Shown: positions 1 through 7,566, numbered from the stretch's first letter. The stretch is DNA of 32,200 nt from JAHDHW01 sp964551455 (GCA_964551455.1 CAZKDA010000027.1:1-32200); one strand, 5' to 3'. Numbers and translations: made by a program. Notes: a model not told the origin generated them from the letters alone.

Positions 1-114
1 TTTGCAAAAGTTTTGATCGAACTGTCACAGGGCAAAAAATCTTATGACAAACGGGAAACCATCAAAGCTCGCGACAGCCAGCGCGATTTGGAAAGGATCA
101 AAAAGATAAGGTAG
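1..114 (+). CDS. smpB: SsrA-binding protein SmpB, C-terminal fragment
   Basis: The window opens inside this gene; 37 codons and a TAG stop are visible in frame 1. SmpB binds tmRNA (SsrA) and delivers it to stalled ribosomes for trans-translation in the cytoplasm. The visible part matches the SmpB C-terminal tail: a GKKSYDKRETIK block followed by a basic R-D-x-x-R-D helix ending KKIR. This tail is the part known to sit in the empty mRNA channel of a stalled ribosome. The core OB-barrel lies outside the window. The next gene is convergent, with about 48 bp between stop codons. Identification rests on the tail alone but the motif is distinctive. Confidence 0.85.
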   Translation, partial: FAKVLIELSQGKKSYDKRETIKARDSQRDLERIKKIR

Positions 115-162
115 TGGTTGGGTGATAATTTTGCGCGAGAAAAAAATTGCCAAACTTGTGTA

Positions 163-435
163 CTAAAGATTGTTTAGCGGCCTGCGTAAGTTGATAGAAA
201 AGGGATTCGTTTCATGGAAATCTTCTTTATCTAAAGTTGTGAAGATCGTTAGTTCTTCATCTTCCTGATAATCTTTCAACAACAATTCTGCTGCCTTTTT
301 TCTTTCTTCTCCTTCTTTTCCTTTATTGATTGCATCTTCTCGTATATCCTTGAATATCAACTCAATAATATACAATTTTTCATTCAAGGGCAATTGCCTG
401 ATTGCATCTAAAATCTTTATTGTTTCTATACTCAT
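163..435 (-). CDS. Small antitoxin-like protein without an adjacent toxin
   Basis: 90 residues. The N-terminus (LDAIRQLPLNEKLYIIELI) resembles the short amphipathic helix pair of addiction-module antitoxins, and the block AAELLLKDYQEDEELTIFTT followed by LDKEDFHE resembles a small-antitoxin family usually found just upstream of a PemK/MazF- or RelE-like toxin. No toxin follows: on the same strand only about 48 bp separate the stop from the convergent smpB end. The last 15 residues after EDFHE look like an extension, possibly read-through of a lost junction. A perfect Bacteroidota -7 box lies at 512-519, 77 bp upstream of the ATG. The family link comes from motif recall, so the function is tentative; it could be a solitary antitoxin or a module remnant. 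Confidence 0.55.
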   Translation of the reverse strand: MSIETIKILDAIRQLPLNEKLYIIELIFKDIREDAINKGKEGEERKKAAELLLKDYQEDEELTIFTTLDKEDFHETNPFSINLRRPLNNL

Positions 436-511
436 TGATATGCTTTTTAAACTACTTGTAATTTAGCAAAAATTTACTCAATTGGTAAAGTAAGCGTTTT
501 GATGGGAATTG

Positions 512-519
512 CAAAAGTA
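512..519 (-). promoter_or_regulatory. Candidate -7 box for the antitoxin-like gene
   Basis: Read on the minus strand this is TACTTTTG, a full match to the Bacteroidota sigma-A -7 consensus TAnnTTTG. It lies about 77 bp upstream of the ATG at 435, just past the rlmN stop. No clear -33 TTTG is seen at the usual spacing, so support is modest. Confidence 0.35.
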
Positions 520-533
520 CAACCGGAAAGCAT

Positions 534-1577
534 TCAACCCTTATTGGCTAACTGGCCGCAGGCCGCATCGATGTCCTTCCCGCGGCTCCTCCTCACGGTA
601 ACCATGACCCCTTTGTCGCGGAGGTATTTTGCAAAATTGTCGATGTTGTTTTCGGAAGATTTCAGAAATGGAGCGCCGTCGATGGGGTTGTATTCGATGA
701 TATTGACCTTTACGGGAAAGCGTCGGCAAAGCTTTGCCAGGTTTTCGGCGTCCTGGAGGCTGTCGTTGAAGTTTTGAAATGCGATGTACTCGTAGCTGAT
801 GCGGTTGCGGGTTTTATTATAAAAATAGGCGATAGCATCCATCAAGGCAGACAGGTTATTTTGCTCGTTGATCGGCATGATCTCATCGCGCTTTTTATCA
901 TCGGCGGCATGGAGGGAAAGCGCCAGGTTGAACTTCACTTCGTCGTCCGCCAGTTTTCTGATCATTTTGGCAATGCCGGCTGTGCTCACTGTGATCCGTT
1001 TGGGAGACATGTTCAAGCCCTCCGGCGAAGTCAGATGTTCTATGCTTTTCAATACGCTTTTGTAAGTCAACAACGGCTCGCCCATCCCCATATAAACCAC
1101 GTTGGTCAGCGGATGATTGAAATTTTCCAGCGATTGTTTATTGACCGCCACCACCTGATCGAAGATTTCACCGGCATCGAGGTTTCGTATCCTTCCCATC
1201 CGCCCGGTAGCGCAAAAAGTACAGGAAAGGCTGCAACCAACCTGCGAGGAAACGCAGACCGTAAAACGCCTTTCTTCCGGCACGGGAATCAAAACCGATT
1301 CGATCAGATGACCGTCGTGGAGTTTGTACCTCGACTTGATGGTGCCGTCCAGGCTGTGTTGTACTTTATCTTCCGATATGGTGTTGATACAAAACGAAGC
1401 GGAAAGCTGCTCGCGCAATTTTTTGGATAGGTTTGTCATTTCGTCGAACGATCCGGCTCCTTTTTGCCAAAGCCATTCATGCACCTGGACAGCACGGAAC
1501 CGCTGCTCGCCCATTTCCGAGAAAATGGTGATCAATTCTTCTTTTGAAAATTTCCGTATGTCTGTTTTTACTGTCAT
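534..1577 (-). CDS. rlmN: 23S rRNA (adenine2503-C2)-methyltransferase RlmN
   Basis: Radical-SAM enzyme that methylates C2 of A2503 in 23S rRNA (and A37 of some tRNAs) by a Cys-relay mechanism. The radical-SAM cluster motif CSLSCTFC (CxxxCxxC) is present. The methyl-carrying Cys lies seven residues before it, in VCVSSQVGC, and the second catalytic Cys is near the end in AACGQL, so the active site is complete. The GMGEPLL stretch is also present. The open frame extends to 1604, but a perfect -7 promoter box at 1591-1598 covers that stretch, so the likely start is the ATG at 1577 (347 aa, MTVKTDIRKFS) or at 1586. Length suits the family. It is divergent from the histidine kinase downstream at 1819. 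Confidence 0.95.
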   Translation of the reverse strand: MTVKTDIRKFSKEELITIFSEMGEQRFRAVQVHEWLWQKGAGSFDEMTNLSKKLREQLSASFCINTISEDKVQHSLDGTIKSRYKLHDGHLIESVLIPVPEERRFTVCVSSQVGCSLSCTFCATGRMGRIRNLDAGEIFDQVVAVNKQSLENFNHPLTNVVYMGMGEPLLTYKSVLKSIEHLTSPEGLNMSPKRITVSTAGIAKMIRKLADDEVKFNLALSLHAADDKKRDEIMPINEQNNLSALMDAIAYFYNKTRNRISYEYIAFQNFNDSLQDAENLAKLCRRFPVKVNIIEYNPIDGAPFLKSSENNIDNFAKYLRDKGVMVTVRRSRGKDIDAACGQLANKG

Positions 1578-1590
1578 CGGGTTCATTGTG

Positions 1591-1598
1591 CAAAGATA
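1591..1598 (-). promoter_or_regulatory. -7 promoter box of rlmN
   Basis: Minus-strand TATCTTTG is a full match to the Bacteroidota -7 consensus. It ends 4 bp before an ATG (1586) and 13 bp before the next ATG (1577). Transcription would begin close to these codons, giving a leaderless or very short leader and ruling out the longer frame start at 1604. Confidence 0.6.
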
Positions 1599-1818
1599 CT
1601 TCAAACTTTTTTTCCCGTGAAAAGTTCTGCAAGATCAGAGATATTCATAATAACTATCGCAACAGAAGATTCCAACCGAACCCGATTATTTAGACGGAAC
1701 ACTGCAATTTGTAATAAAACATGTAGTTTTAGCACAGGAATAGTTAAAAGCAACACGAATAAGTGGTTTGCGTTAATCATTTGAAAAGCAGGCACACGAT
1801 CATTTTATTTTTCAAACA

Positions 1819-2982
1819 ATGGATATTTACACCCGAAAATCACGCTGGAAAATATATTTGGCTCTCGCAGGTATTTTCATTGTTGTCATTTCTATGGTTT
1901 ATACCAATTATCTCGCAAACAAACTGACCATTGAAGAACGCAACAAAGTGGATCACTTTGGCCTTGCGCAAGACCTCATCAATGATACGGATAACGAAGA
2001 TTTTGAAAACTGCGATTTTACATTGCATATCAAATTGCTGGAGTCCAATACCACTATCCCGCTGATCCTGGTAAGCGATGGCGGCACGATCGAAGATGCG
2101 CTGAACTTCGGAGAAGAAAAAGACACCAACAAGATTTTCCTTCAAAACGAATTGGAAAAAATCAAAGCTTACGGTAAAGAACCCATCAAAACGTATGGAG
2201 GCTATATCTATTACAAGGATTCCACCATCCTGGTACTGTTACAATATTTACCCTTTGTGCAATTCCTTTTGATCGCTGCATTTATCACCTTTGGCTACCT
2301 GGGGTTCAGCACTTCGAGGCGCGCGGAGCAAAACCGCGTTTGGGTGGGAATGGCCAAAGAAACCGCTCACCAGCTTGGTACGCCCATTTCGGCAATTGTA
2401 GGCTGGGTAGAGCAATTGAAAACCATAGCCGGCGATAACGAAGATGTAAAATATGTGGTGGAAGAATTGAACAACGACATAAAACGACTCGACCTCGTGG
2501 CCGACCGCTTTTCCAAGATCGGTTCCGCGCCTGATCTCGACAAAGTAAACATATACGAAGCGCTGGAAAATTGCAAAATATATATGCAAAAAAGAGCGCC
2601 CAGGAAAATAGCCTTTCATTTTCCGGGCATTGTGCAGCCCCCTTTGTTTGTAAAGGTCAATACACATCTCTTCGACTGGGTGATCGAAAACCTACTGCGA
2701 AACGCACTGGACGCTATGGAAAGCGAGGGAGAGATCACCGTAGATGTTTATGAAGAAAAGGACTACGTGACTATCGACATTTCCGACACCGGTCATGGCA
2801 TCTCTCCTTCAAAACTAAAAACAGTGTTCCAGCCCGGATACACCACAAAAAAACGAGGATGGGGGCTGGGGCTTTCTTTGGCGAGGCGGATCATCGAAAC
2901 TTACCATTCCGGGAAAATATTTGTCAAAAAATCCGCCGTTGATGCCGGAACCACTTTTACTATAAAGCTCCCGAAGGGGTAA
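1819..2982 (+). CDS. Membrane-bound sensor histidine kinase
   Basis: 387 residues. Two membrane segments (about 12-32 and 138-162) enclose a periplasmic sensor of roughly 105 residues with no recognisable fold. The H-box follows with phospho-acceptor His184 in KETAHQLGTP, then an N-box with Asn295 (ENLLRNALDA), the G1 box DTGHG (Asp323), an F-like box and the G2 box GWGLGLSLARR. All residues needed for ATP binding and autophosphorylation are present. No response regulator is adjacent, so it is an orphan kinase whose partner is encoded elsewhere. It is divergent from rlmN with a 240-bp gap. No perfect -7 box was found upstream. Downstream lies a transposon-like element rather than a clear terminator. 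Confidence 0.9.
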   Translation: MDIYTRKSRWKIYLALAGIFIVVISMVYTNYLANKLTIEERNKVDHFGLAQDLINDTDNEDFENCDFTLHIKLLESNTTIPLILVSDGGTIEDALNFGEEKDTNKIFLQNELEKIKAYGKEPIKTYGGYIYYKDSTILVLLQYLPFVQFLLIAAFITFGYLGFSTSRRAEQNRVWVGMAKETAHQLGTPISAIVGWVEQLKTIAGDNEDVKYVVEELNNDIKRLDLVADRFSKIGSAPDLDKVNIYEALENCKIYMQKRAPRKIAFHFPGIVQPPLFVKVNTHLFDWVIENLLRNALDAMESEGEITVDVYEEKDYVTIDISDTGHGISPSKLKTVFQPGYTTKKRGWGLGLSLARRIIETYHSGKIFVKKSAVDAGTTFTIKLPKG

Positions 2983-3037
2983 GTGTTTTATTGATATTTT
3001 TATTTCCGACTCCGGCTACAAAAACTTTAATAAGCAT

Positions 3038-3045
3038 TTCAAAAC
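3038..3045 (+). repeat. Left copy of 8-bp target-site duplication
   Basis: TTCAAAAC abuts the left inverted end of the element; the identical right copy is at 3239-3246. Confidence 0.7.
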
Positions 3046-3238
3046 GTAACTATTCAGCAATTGCGATACCGACGGGAAATGAAAAAATAAAATGCCATCC
3101 CGCTTTTTCATAGAAAAAGCGGGATGCCTTTGAGTCTTCGTGGCAAAAAAATAAATATGCACGATATTTTTAAAAAGTTAATGCTGTTATAGGCTTCCGC
3201 CCGCATGGCGGGATCGGGCTGGAATGCTGAATAGTTAC
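3046..3238. mobile_element. MITE-like element with 14-bp inverted ends and 8-bp target duplication
   Basis: The ends are perfect 14-bp inverted repeats, GTAACTATTCAGCA at 3046-3059 and its complement at 3225-3238. Immediately outside both ends is the same 8-bp direct repeat TTCAAAAC (3038-3045 and 3239-3246), as expected of a target-site duplication. The 193-bp interior has no coding frame but holds a 13-bp-stem hairpin (3096-3126) and a small CCCGC/GCGGG hairpin (3200-3212). Ends starting GTAA with 8-bp duplications are typical of the IS66 family, so an IS66-mobilised MITE is the best guess. No transposase is in the window. Confidence 0.75.
3094..3128. terminator. Strong hairpin inside the MITE-like element
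   Basis: A perfect 13-bp stem (3096-3108 with 3114-3126) encloses a 5-nt loop. One arm ends in five T's and the other starts with five A's, but no long U-run follows on either strand. It could terminate transcripts of the upstream kinase gene or be a structural part of the element. Confidence 0.45.
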
Positions 3239-3246
3239 TTCAAAAC
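3239..3246 (+). repeat. Right copy of 8-bp target-site duplication
   Basis: TTCAAAAC directly follows the right inverted end of the element and is identical to 3038-3045. Confidence 0.7.
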
Positions 3247-3345
3247 CAAAAAATTGTTATCCCGTAAAATTTTATAAAAAAATTAGTTCCTCGACAAGCC
3301 GTAAAAGGAGTAACAAAAATTACTTTACTTTTTTATAAATATCCT

Positions 3346-3353
3346 TAACTTTG
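3346..3353 (+). promoter_or_regulatory. -7 promoter box for pckA
   Basis: TAACTTTG matches the Bacteroidota -7 consensus fully and is preceded by a T-rich stretch where the -33 element would be. Transcription would start near 3360 and leave a leader of about 180 nt before the pckA ATG. Confidence 0.55.
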
Positions 3354-3365
3354 ACGCACTTTTTC

Positions 3366-3388
3366 AACATGGTGAACCATGTTTCACC
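3366..3388 (+). promoter_or_regulatory. Overlapping alternative hairpins in the pckA leader
   Basis: AACATGG (3366-3372) pairs with CCATGTT (3377-3383) around a TGAA loop, while GGTGAA (3371-3376) can pair with TTCACC (3383-3388). The two pairings exclude each other. They lie just after the expected transcription start, so they may be an operator or an mRNA switch; function is unproven. Confidence 0.3.
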
Positions 3389-3426
3389 AGCGCTTAGAAA
3401 AGCTATTTGATTGAATAATTTTTTTT

Positions 3427-3507
3427 ATGCTTAACCAAAAAGCTGAAGTGGCTGACCCTGTAAATAATCCTGGTTGCGGATTCAAAATTATCCATAACCT
3501 GAAATAA
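3427..3507 (+). CDS. Possible 26-residue leader peptide upstream of pckA
   Basis: An ATG frame of 26 codons ending in TAA lies in the pckA leader, 35 bp before the pckA start. The product begins MLNQKAEVADPVN and contains a Pro-Gly-Cys-Gly turn. It lies between the -7 box and pckA, so it would be on the same mRNA. There is no homology that I recognise and no strong ribosome-binding site (the upstream sequence is a T-run). It may be a regulatory upstream ORF or chance. Confidence 0.25.
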   Translation: MLNQKAEVADPVNNPGCGFKIIHNLK

Positions 3508-3542
3508 ATAAGCAGCTATTTTGACTTTTCAAACCACATGTT

Positions 3543-5156
3543 ATGAAAGAAATTGGATCCAGAAATCCTAATATGGATTTAAGAGCATTAGGGATTACTG
3601 ATTTTCAAACTGCTTATTGGAACTTAACCCCCGAAGAACTTATCGAACACACCATTAAAAAAGACCAGGGGGTTTTGGCTGATGCCGGAGCGCTTTGTAT
3701 CGAAACCGGCGAATTTACCGGAAGGTCACCTGCTGACAGGTTCATTGTAAAAGATCAGGTAACCGCCGATACCGTCAACTGGGGCAAAGTCAACAAACCA
3801 TTCGACCCGGACAAATTCGATCAGCTTTATAACAAAATCACCAAATATTTCGCCGGCAAGGAAATATATATCCGCGATGCCTATGCCTGCGCCGATCCCA
3901 GTTACCGCCTGAACCTTCGCCTGGTTTCCGAATATCCCTGGAGCAACCATTTTGCTTACAATATGTTTTTGCGCCCCAGCGTCAGCGAAATCCAAAATTT
4001 CACCCCTGAATGGACGATCCTGTGCGCCCCTGGTTTCAGAGCTGACGCTCAGATCGATGGAACCCGGCAACACAATTTCGCCATTCTCAATTTCGCTAAA
4101 AAACAAGTCATCATCGGCGGTACCGGCTACACCGGAGAAATTAAAAAAGGAATATTCTCCGTGCTGAATTATGTTCTCCCCGTAGATCACAATGTGCTCT
4201 CCATGCACTGTTCCGCCAATGTAGGCAAAAATGGCGATACCGCTGTTTTCTTTGGTTTGAGCGGAACCGGAAAAACAACCCTCTCGGCTGACCCCGAAAG
4301 ATACCTGATCGGCGATGACGAACACGGCTGGTCGAACAACGGTGTCTTCAATTTTGAAGGCGGATGCTATGCAAAATGTATAGACCTGACACCTGAAAAA
4401 GAGCCGGATATTTATAGAGCTATCCGGCATAATGCTATCCTTGAAAACATCAGATTTTTCAAAGGTACCCGCAAACCCGATTACTCCAATTCCGATATCA
4501 CGGAAAACACCAGGGTTTCTTACCCGATCTACCACATAGACAATGCACTGCCCGAATCAAAAGGCGGTATCCCGACCAATATCTTTTTCCTGACCTGCGA
4601 TGCTTCCGGCATTCTGCCTCCCATTTCAAAACTAACTCCCGGGCAGGCCATGTACCATTTTATTTCGGGATACACCGCGAAGGTAGCCGGAACCGAAGAA
4701 GGCATCAAAGAACCTCAATTGACTTTCTCTGCCTGCTTTGGAGCGCCTTTCCTTCCGTTGCATCCTGCGCAATACGCCGAAATGTTCGGAAAGAAAATGC
4801 AGGAACACAACGTAAAAGTCTGGCTCATCAACACCGGCTGGAGCGGTGGCGAATACGGCGTAGGCAGCCGGATCAAATTGGGCTTTACGCGTGCAATGAT
4901 CACCGCCGCACTGGAAGGTAAACTCGACAGCGTGGCTTACACAAAACATAAAGTTTTTGGTTTGCAAATGCCCATAACCTGCCCCGGCGTTCCCGATGAA
5001 ATCCTCAACCCCAGCAACACCTGGGACGATCAGGCGCATTATTATCAAAAAGCACAGGCTTTGGCAAAAGCCTTCAATGACAATTTCAAACAATACGCAT
5101 CTGAAGCCAGCCCCGAAATTTTAGCAGCGGCGCCGGTTGAGAATGTTTTTGTATAA
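3543..5156 (+). CDS. pckA: Phosphoenolpyruvate carboxykinase (ATP)
   Basis: Cytoplasmic gluconeogenic enzyme converting oxaloacetate + ATP to PEP + CO2 + ADP. The 537-residue length is typical of the ATP-dependent type. Visible landmarks are the substrate loop TGEFTGRSPADRF (around residues 56-68), the metal-site His in MHCSANVG, the P-loop-like kinase motif GLSGTGKTTLS (around 236-246), the following GDDEHGW acidic motif, and NTGWSGG later on. All catalytic elements appear intact. It is monocistronic by context: a long leader with its own -7 box upstream and a strong hairpin 26 bp after the stop. The start at 3543 gives the normal N-terminus; no competing start is better. Confidence 0.97.
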   Translation: MKEIGSRNPNMDLRALGITDFQTAYWNLTPEELIEHTIKKDQGVLADAGALCIETGEFTGRSPADRFIVKDQVTADTVNWGKVNKPFDPDKFDQLYNKITKYFAGKEIYIRDAYACADPSYRLNLRLVSEYPWSNHFAYNMFLRPSVSEIQNFTPEWTILCAPGFRADAQIDGTRQHNFAILNFAKKQVIIGGTGYTGEIKKGIFSVLNYVLPVDHNVLSMHCSANVGKNGDTAVFFGLSGTGKTTLSADPERYLIGDDEHGWSNNGVFNFEGGCYAKCIDLTPEKEPDIYRAIRHNAILENIRFFKGTRKPDYSNSDITENTRVSYPIYHIDNALPESKGGIPTNIFFLTCDASGILPPISKLTPGQAMYHFISGYTAKVAGTEEGIKEPQLTFSACFGAPFLPLHPAQYAEMFGKKMQEHNVKVWLINTGWSGGEYGVGSRIKLGFTRAMITAALEGKLDSVAYTKHKVFGLQMPITCPGVPDEILNPSNTWDDQAHYYQKAQALAKAFNDNFKQYASEASPEILAAAPVENVFV

Positions 5157-5182
5157 AAATATTTGTCAGCACTTTATTAAAA

Positions 5183-5214
5183 AACGGCTTTACCTCGCAC
5201 GAGGTAAAGCCGTT
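5183..5214 (+). terminator. Terminator hairpin after pckA
   Basis: A perfect 14-bp stem (5183-5196 with 5201-5214) has a 4-nt loop. An A-run precedes it and only a short T-poor tail follows, so termination may be factor-independent but imperfect. It separates pckA from the gene at 5243. Confidence 0.65.
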
Positions 5215-5242
5215 AATATGTTCATCACAAAACCAAAACCTC

Positions 5243-5713
5243 ATGCAATTTGTGCCGGAAGAAGCCATCGATGCCACCGCTGAAAAACTGGGCGCCGAGA
5301 TAAATTTTGACGAATTGATCCTGGATTTCAAAGCCCGGCAACCTGCCCTCATGGCTTACCTGTTTTCCGATGATTTCGACTTACTGAACCAAGAGGAGCG
5401 GGAATACCTGCTGTTCCTCTCTTTGGTGATCTGGAAAGCTTGTGAAGATATGAATCCCGGAATCACTGTCATTTCCACGGATCAGCTCGAAGAACAGGAA
5501 GAGGTCAATTGGGAAATACTGCTAAAATCCACTGCCAAAAAGTTTAATGAGCGCATCGATCCTTTTTTTGAAAACTATCAGCAGGAAGACCTGCTCGCTT
5601 TCGTAGAAGACGCTTTGGCGATCGATGAAGAAACTGAGGTGACTAAAGAAGGCAGGGAGTATATTTTCGTCGCTTTGAAAACGATGATCGATTGCATACA
5701 CGCCGCCAAATGA
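5243..5713 (+). CDS. Conserved-looking acidic cytoplasmic protein, unknown function
   Basis: 156 residues, strongly acidic, with no signal peptide, membrane segment or Cys-rich motif. Predicted to be mostly helical, with Glu/Asp-rich segments (QEEREY, EEQEEVNWE, EETEVTKEGRE). I do not recognise a family. The coding frame is convincing: it is uninterrupted, has codon use like its neighbours and fits neatly between the pckA hairpin and the convergent deacylase gene (14 bp between stops). It starts 28 bp after the pckA terminator stem, so it may depend partly on pckA read-through, since no -7 box is obvious. Small acidic proteins of this kind may be binding partners, but nothing here shows the target. 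Confidence 0.7.
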   Translation: MQFVPEEAIDATAEKLGAEINFDELILDFKARQPALMAYLFSDDFDLLNQEEREYLLFLSLVIWKACEDMNPGITVISTDQLEEQEEVNWEILLKSTAKKFNERIDPFFENYQQEDLLAFVEDALAIDEETEVTKEGREYIFVALKTMIDCIHAAK

Positions 5714-5727
5714 AGAATATGGCAGCC

Positions 5728-6735
5728 TCAGAATGCCGTAATGGTTTTGACTAAAAAAAAGCCGTCGTCGCCTTGCTGCTGATAAAGCGGCATCAATATC
5801 AAAGCATCTTCCGGCGCGTAAATTTCGCCACTTTTGTCTGTCGCCAGGAGTTCTCCTTTTTTTACTTTTTGAAAATTCCTGAAATTGGGCATCATCCGGA
5901 ATTCATCTTCGGGTTTAATCCGTTTGGTGACAACCAACTGGGCGACCTGCGGCAAGCCTTTGGAATATTCGATCAACAACGAATCGTGCCGGTTTTCAAC
6001 ATGCCCGGCTTCTACGCAGCCTATCGTTCGCATGCAGTTGATCAATGCGGCGATGGCGCGGTTGACGGAAAGCGCATCATCATGTTGCCCCGATTCAAAA
6101 CTCACTGAAACAGTTTCCCGGAGAAAGTTTTCATTGTTGAAATAATGGAGAGTAGTACCTTCTATGCCATACAACATGCCCTTAATAACCGGCGCATGCA
6201 GCTCGATAGCGATGCGAATACTTTCGGGGTCGTCGGTACAAATAGTGAAAATTCCTCCCGTAGTGGTAGTGGTGTGAAGGTCGATCAAAACGATCTTTTC
6301 GGGATCGTAATCTGAAATGTGCTGATCGATCACTTCTATGATCTCTTTCATCTCAAGGTCTTCGGAATCAAGATTTTGAGCATGGGTCTTTTTAACCCTT
6401 TCCACGTTTGCGGGCGTCCATTGCCGGTTCAGGTCTTTTGTGATGAAACGCTTTCCGGCTTGCAGGGCTCGGAGATTACCACGAAGCCCGATCATCCTGC
6501 CTTTGAAGTTGAAAAGCGGGTTGGTGATCGGCTCTGCTTCCAGCATTTTAAAGATCAGGTCAATGGCTTGTACACCGGCAGGTTCATTTCCGTGCATGCC
6601 TCCGACAGCTATCAATAAAGGGCCTTTTTTTTCTCCAGTAAAATGGCCGATCACTCGCTCTAATGCCATAAATTCTCTCTTGTTTTTGATCGTCTCAAAA
6701 TAGTCCGGGCTTTGAAAGTTACAGACATAGTTCAT
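5728..6735 (-). CDS. Succinylglutamate desuccinylase/aspartoacylase-family zinc hydrolase
   Basis: M14-like zinc deacylase of the AstE/ASPA family, which removes an acyl group from an N-acyl amino acid or related amide. Counting from the frame start at 6759, the first zinc motif is GGMHGNEP (His56, Glu59), the D-x-N-R substrate motif is DLNRQW (109-114), the second zinc ligand is His162 in DLHTTTTTGG, and the general acid/base Glu222 is in FESGQH. The active site is complete. The likely start is the ATG at 6735 (335 aa), which overlaps the upstream peptidase gene by 17 bp; starts further upstream only increase the overlap. It is the last gene of a three-gene operon. The substrate cannot be told from sequence; operon context with a wall peptidase hints at a cell-wall-derived amide. 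Confidence 0.85.
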   Translation of the reverse strand: MNYVCNFQSPDYFETIKNKREFMALERVIGHFTGEKKGPLLIAVGGMHGNEPAGVQAIDLIFKMLEAEPITNPLFNFKGRMIGLRGNLRALQAGKRFITKDLNRQWTPANVERVKKTHAQNLDSEDLEMKEIIEVIDQHISDYDPEKIVLIDLHTTTTTGGIFTICTDDPESIRIAIELHAPVIKGMLYGIEGTTLHYFNNENFLRETVSVSFESGQHDDALSVNRAIAALINCMRTIGCVEAGHVENRHDSLLIEYSKGLPQVAQLVVTKRIKPEDEFRMMPNFRNFQKVKKGELLATDKSGEIYAPEDALILMPLYQQQGDDGFFLVKTITAF

Positions 6736-7564
6736 CGATCCCCAACACATATTTATCAACCACGCCGATCAACGCGGCGGTTTCCGATCCTTCAAATCCC
6801 GAAATTGAACCATCGGTAATGCGGAGCCTGAATTGGTCTGTCAGTTTTTTGGCAACGGGAAGATAAGACCAGTGCCATTTTTCTTCGTTGTACCCTTCGG
6901 GTCTGTCCGTACCTTTTGGCGTATAAGGCTGGCAAAATCCATATTTCGGTGCATTCTCCACCAGCCAGTTATACTCCGCTAATCCTTTTCCGGTTTCAAA
7001 ATAATCGTTGGTCAGGGCATTGATGTCGATATCCGTTCCCCAGTGGTGGCGTGAAGTACCGGGCATCGAGCTGTACTCCAGGATTTTCAAAGCCCTTTTC
7101 AAAGGATCTTTTGCTGTGGCTGAAAGGTCCTGGTTGTCAACTTTTCTCCTGCCATTCCATTTATCTTCCCAAATCTTTTTTTGATGAGCGAAAGGACGGG
7201 TCGCAGAAACTATCCGTAACCGGACACCATCTTTTGAAGCTGCGGAATTCATTTTCTGAAAAGCCTCATAAGATTCTTTTCTTAAATAGAAACCCTCCTT
7301 TGAAGCATATTTTGCGTCCACTTTTACAAAATCCTCGTGCTTTTCGGGTACAAATTTCCCCATGAGATAATCGACCGTGATCGTTGAATCAATGGAGGTA
7401 ATCTCCATATTATCCGCCAGGTACAAAACTTCGGAAGTCTGGATAGCGGCTTTGGCTTCCGATTGTTCTCCGGGAGTTTCCATCTCACAACCTGTAAAAA
7501 GAGTTGCCGCGATCAGGCAGCTAAAAATTTTGAAAAATTCCATTTTTAAAAGCTCTCTATCCAT
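6719..7564 (-). CDS. M15-family D-alanyl-D-alanine carboxypeptidase-like lipoprotein
   Basis: Zinc peptidase of the VanY/DdpX-like M15 family acting on peptidoglycan stem peptides. The signal peptide ends in the lipobox LFTGC, so the mature protein is probably lipid-anchored in the envelope. The core carries RPFAHQKKIW, the zinc motif SRHHWGTDIDIN (His and Asp ligands) and EKWHWSYLP with the third His. The ATG at 7564 is 2 bp after the stop of the upstream gene; a second ATG at 7543 gives a more compact signal peptide and is equally plausible. A TTG further up (7570) is unlikely. It is the middle gene of a tight operon and overlaps the downstream deacylase gene. Length (about 280 aa) is normal. 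Confidence 0.88.
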   Translation of the reverse strand: MDRELLKMEFFKIFSCLIAATLFTGCEMETPGEQSEAKAAIQTSEVLYLADNMEITSIDSTITVDYLMGKFVPEKHEDFVKVDAKYASKEGFYLRKESYEAFQKMNSAASKDGVRLRIVSATRPFAHQKKIWEDKWNGRRKVDNQDLSATAKDPLKRALKILEYSSMPGTSRHHWGTDIDINALTNDYFETGKGLAEYNWLVENAPKYGFCQPYTPKGTDRPEGYNEEKWHWSYLPVAKKLTDQFRLRITDGSISGFEGSETAALIGVVDKYVLGIDELCL

Positions 7565-7566
7565 TT

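Larger units (their letters stand above)
2983..3542. other. 560-bp intergenic region before pckA
   Basis: No full-length gene is visible here. The stretch holds a transposon-like element (3046-3238) with flanking 8-bp repeats, a perfect -7 promoter box (3346-3353), two competing hairpins in the expected pckA leader (3366-3388) and a 26-codon open frame (3427-3507). Confidence 0.8.

Noticed and set aside
774..1430. 218-codon open frame on the plus strand across rlmN
   Set aside because: It is antisense to a complete, motif-verified rlmN; the product is low in recognisable motifs and rich in His/Arg, as expected of a shadow frame.
1601..1795. 64-codon minus-strand frame upstream of rlmN
   Set aside because: Composition is not protein-like, it overlaps the rlmN promoter region and ends inside the promoter spacer.
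3726..4535. 269-codon frame antisense to pckA
   Set aside because: The sense strand encodes an intact PckA; the antisense product has no recognisable features.
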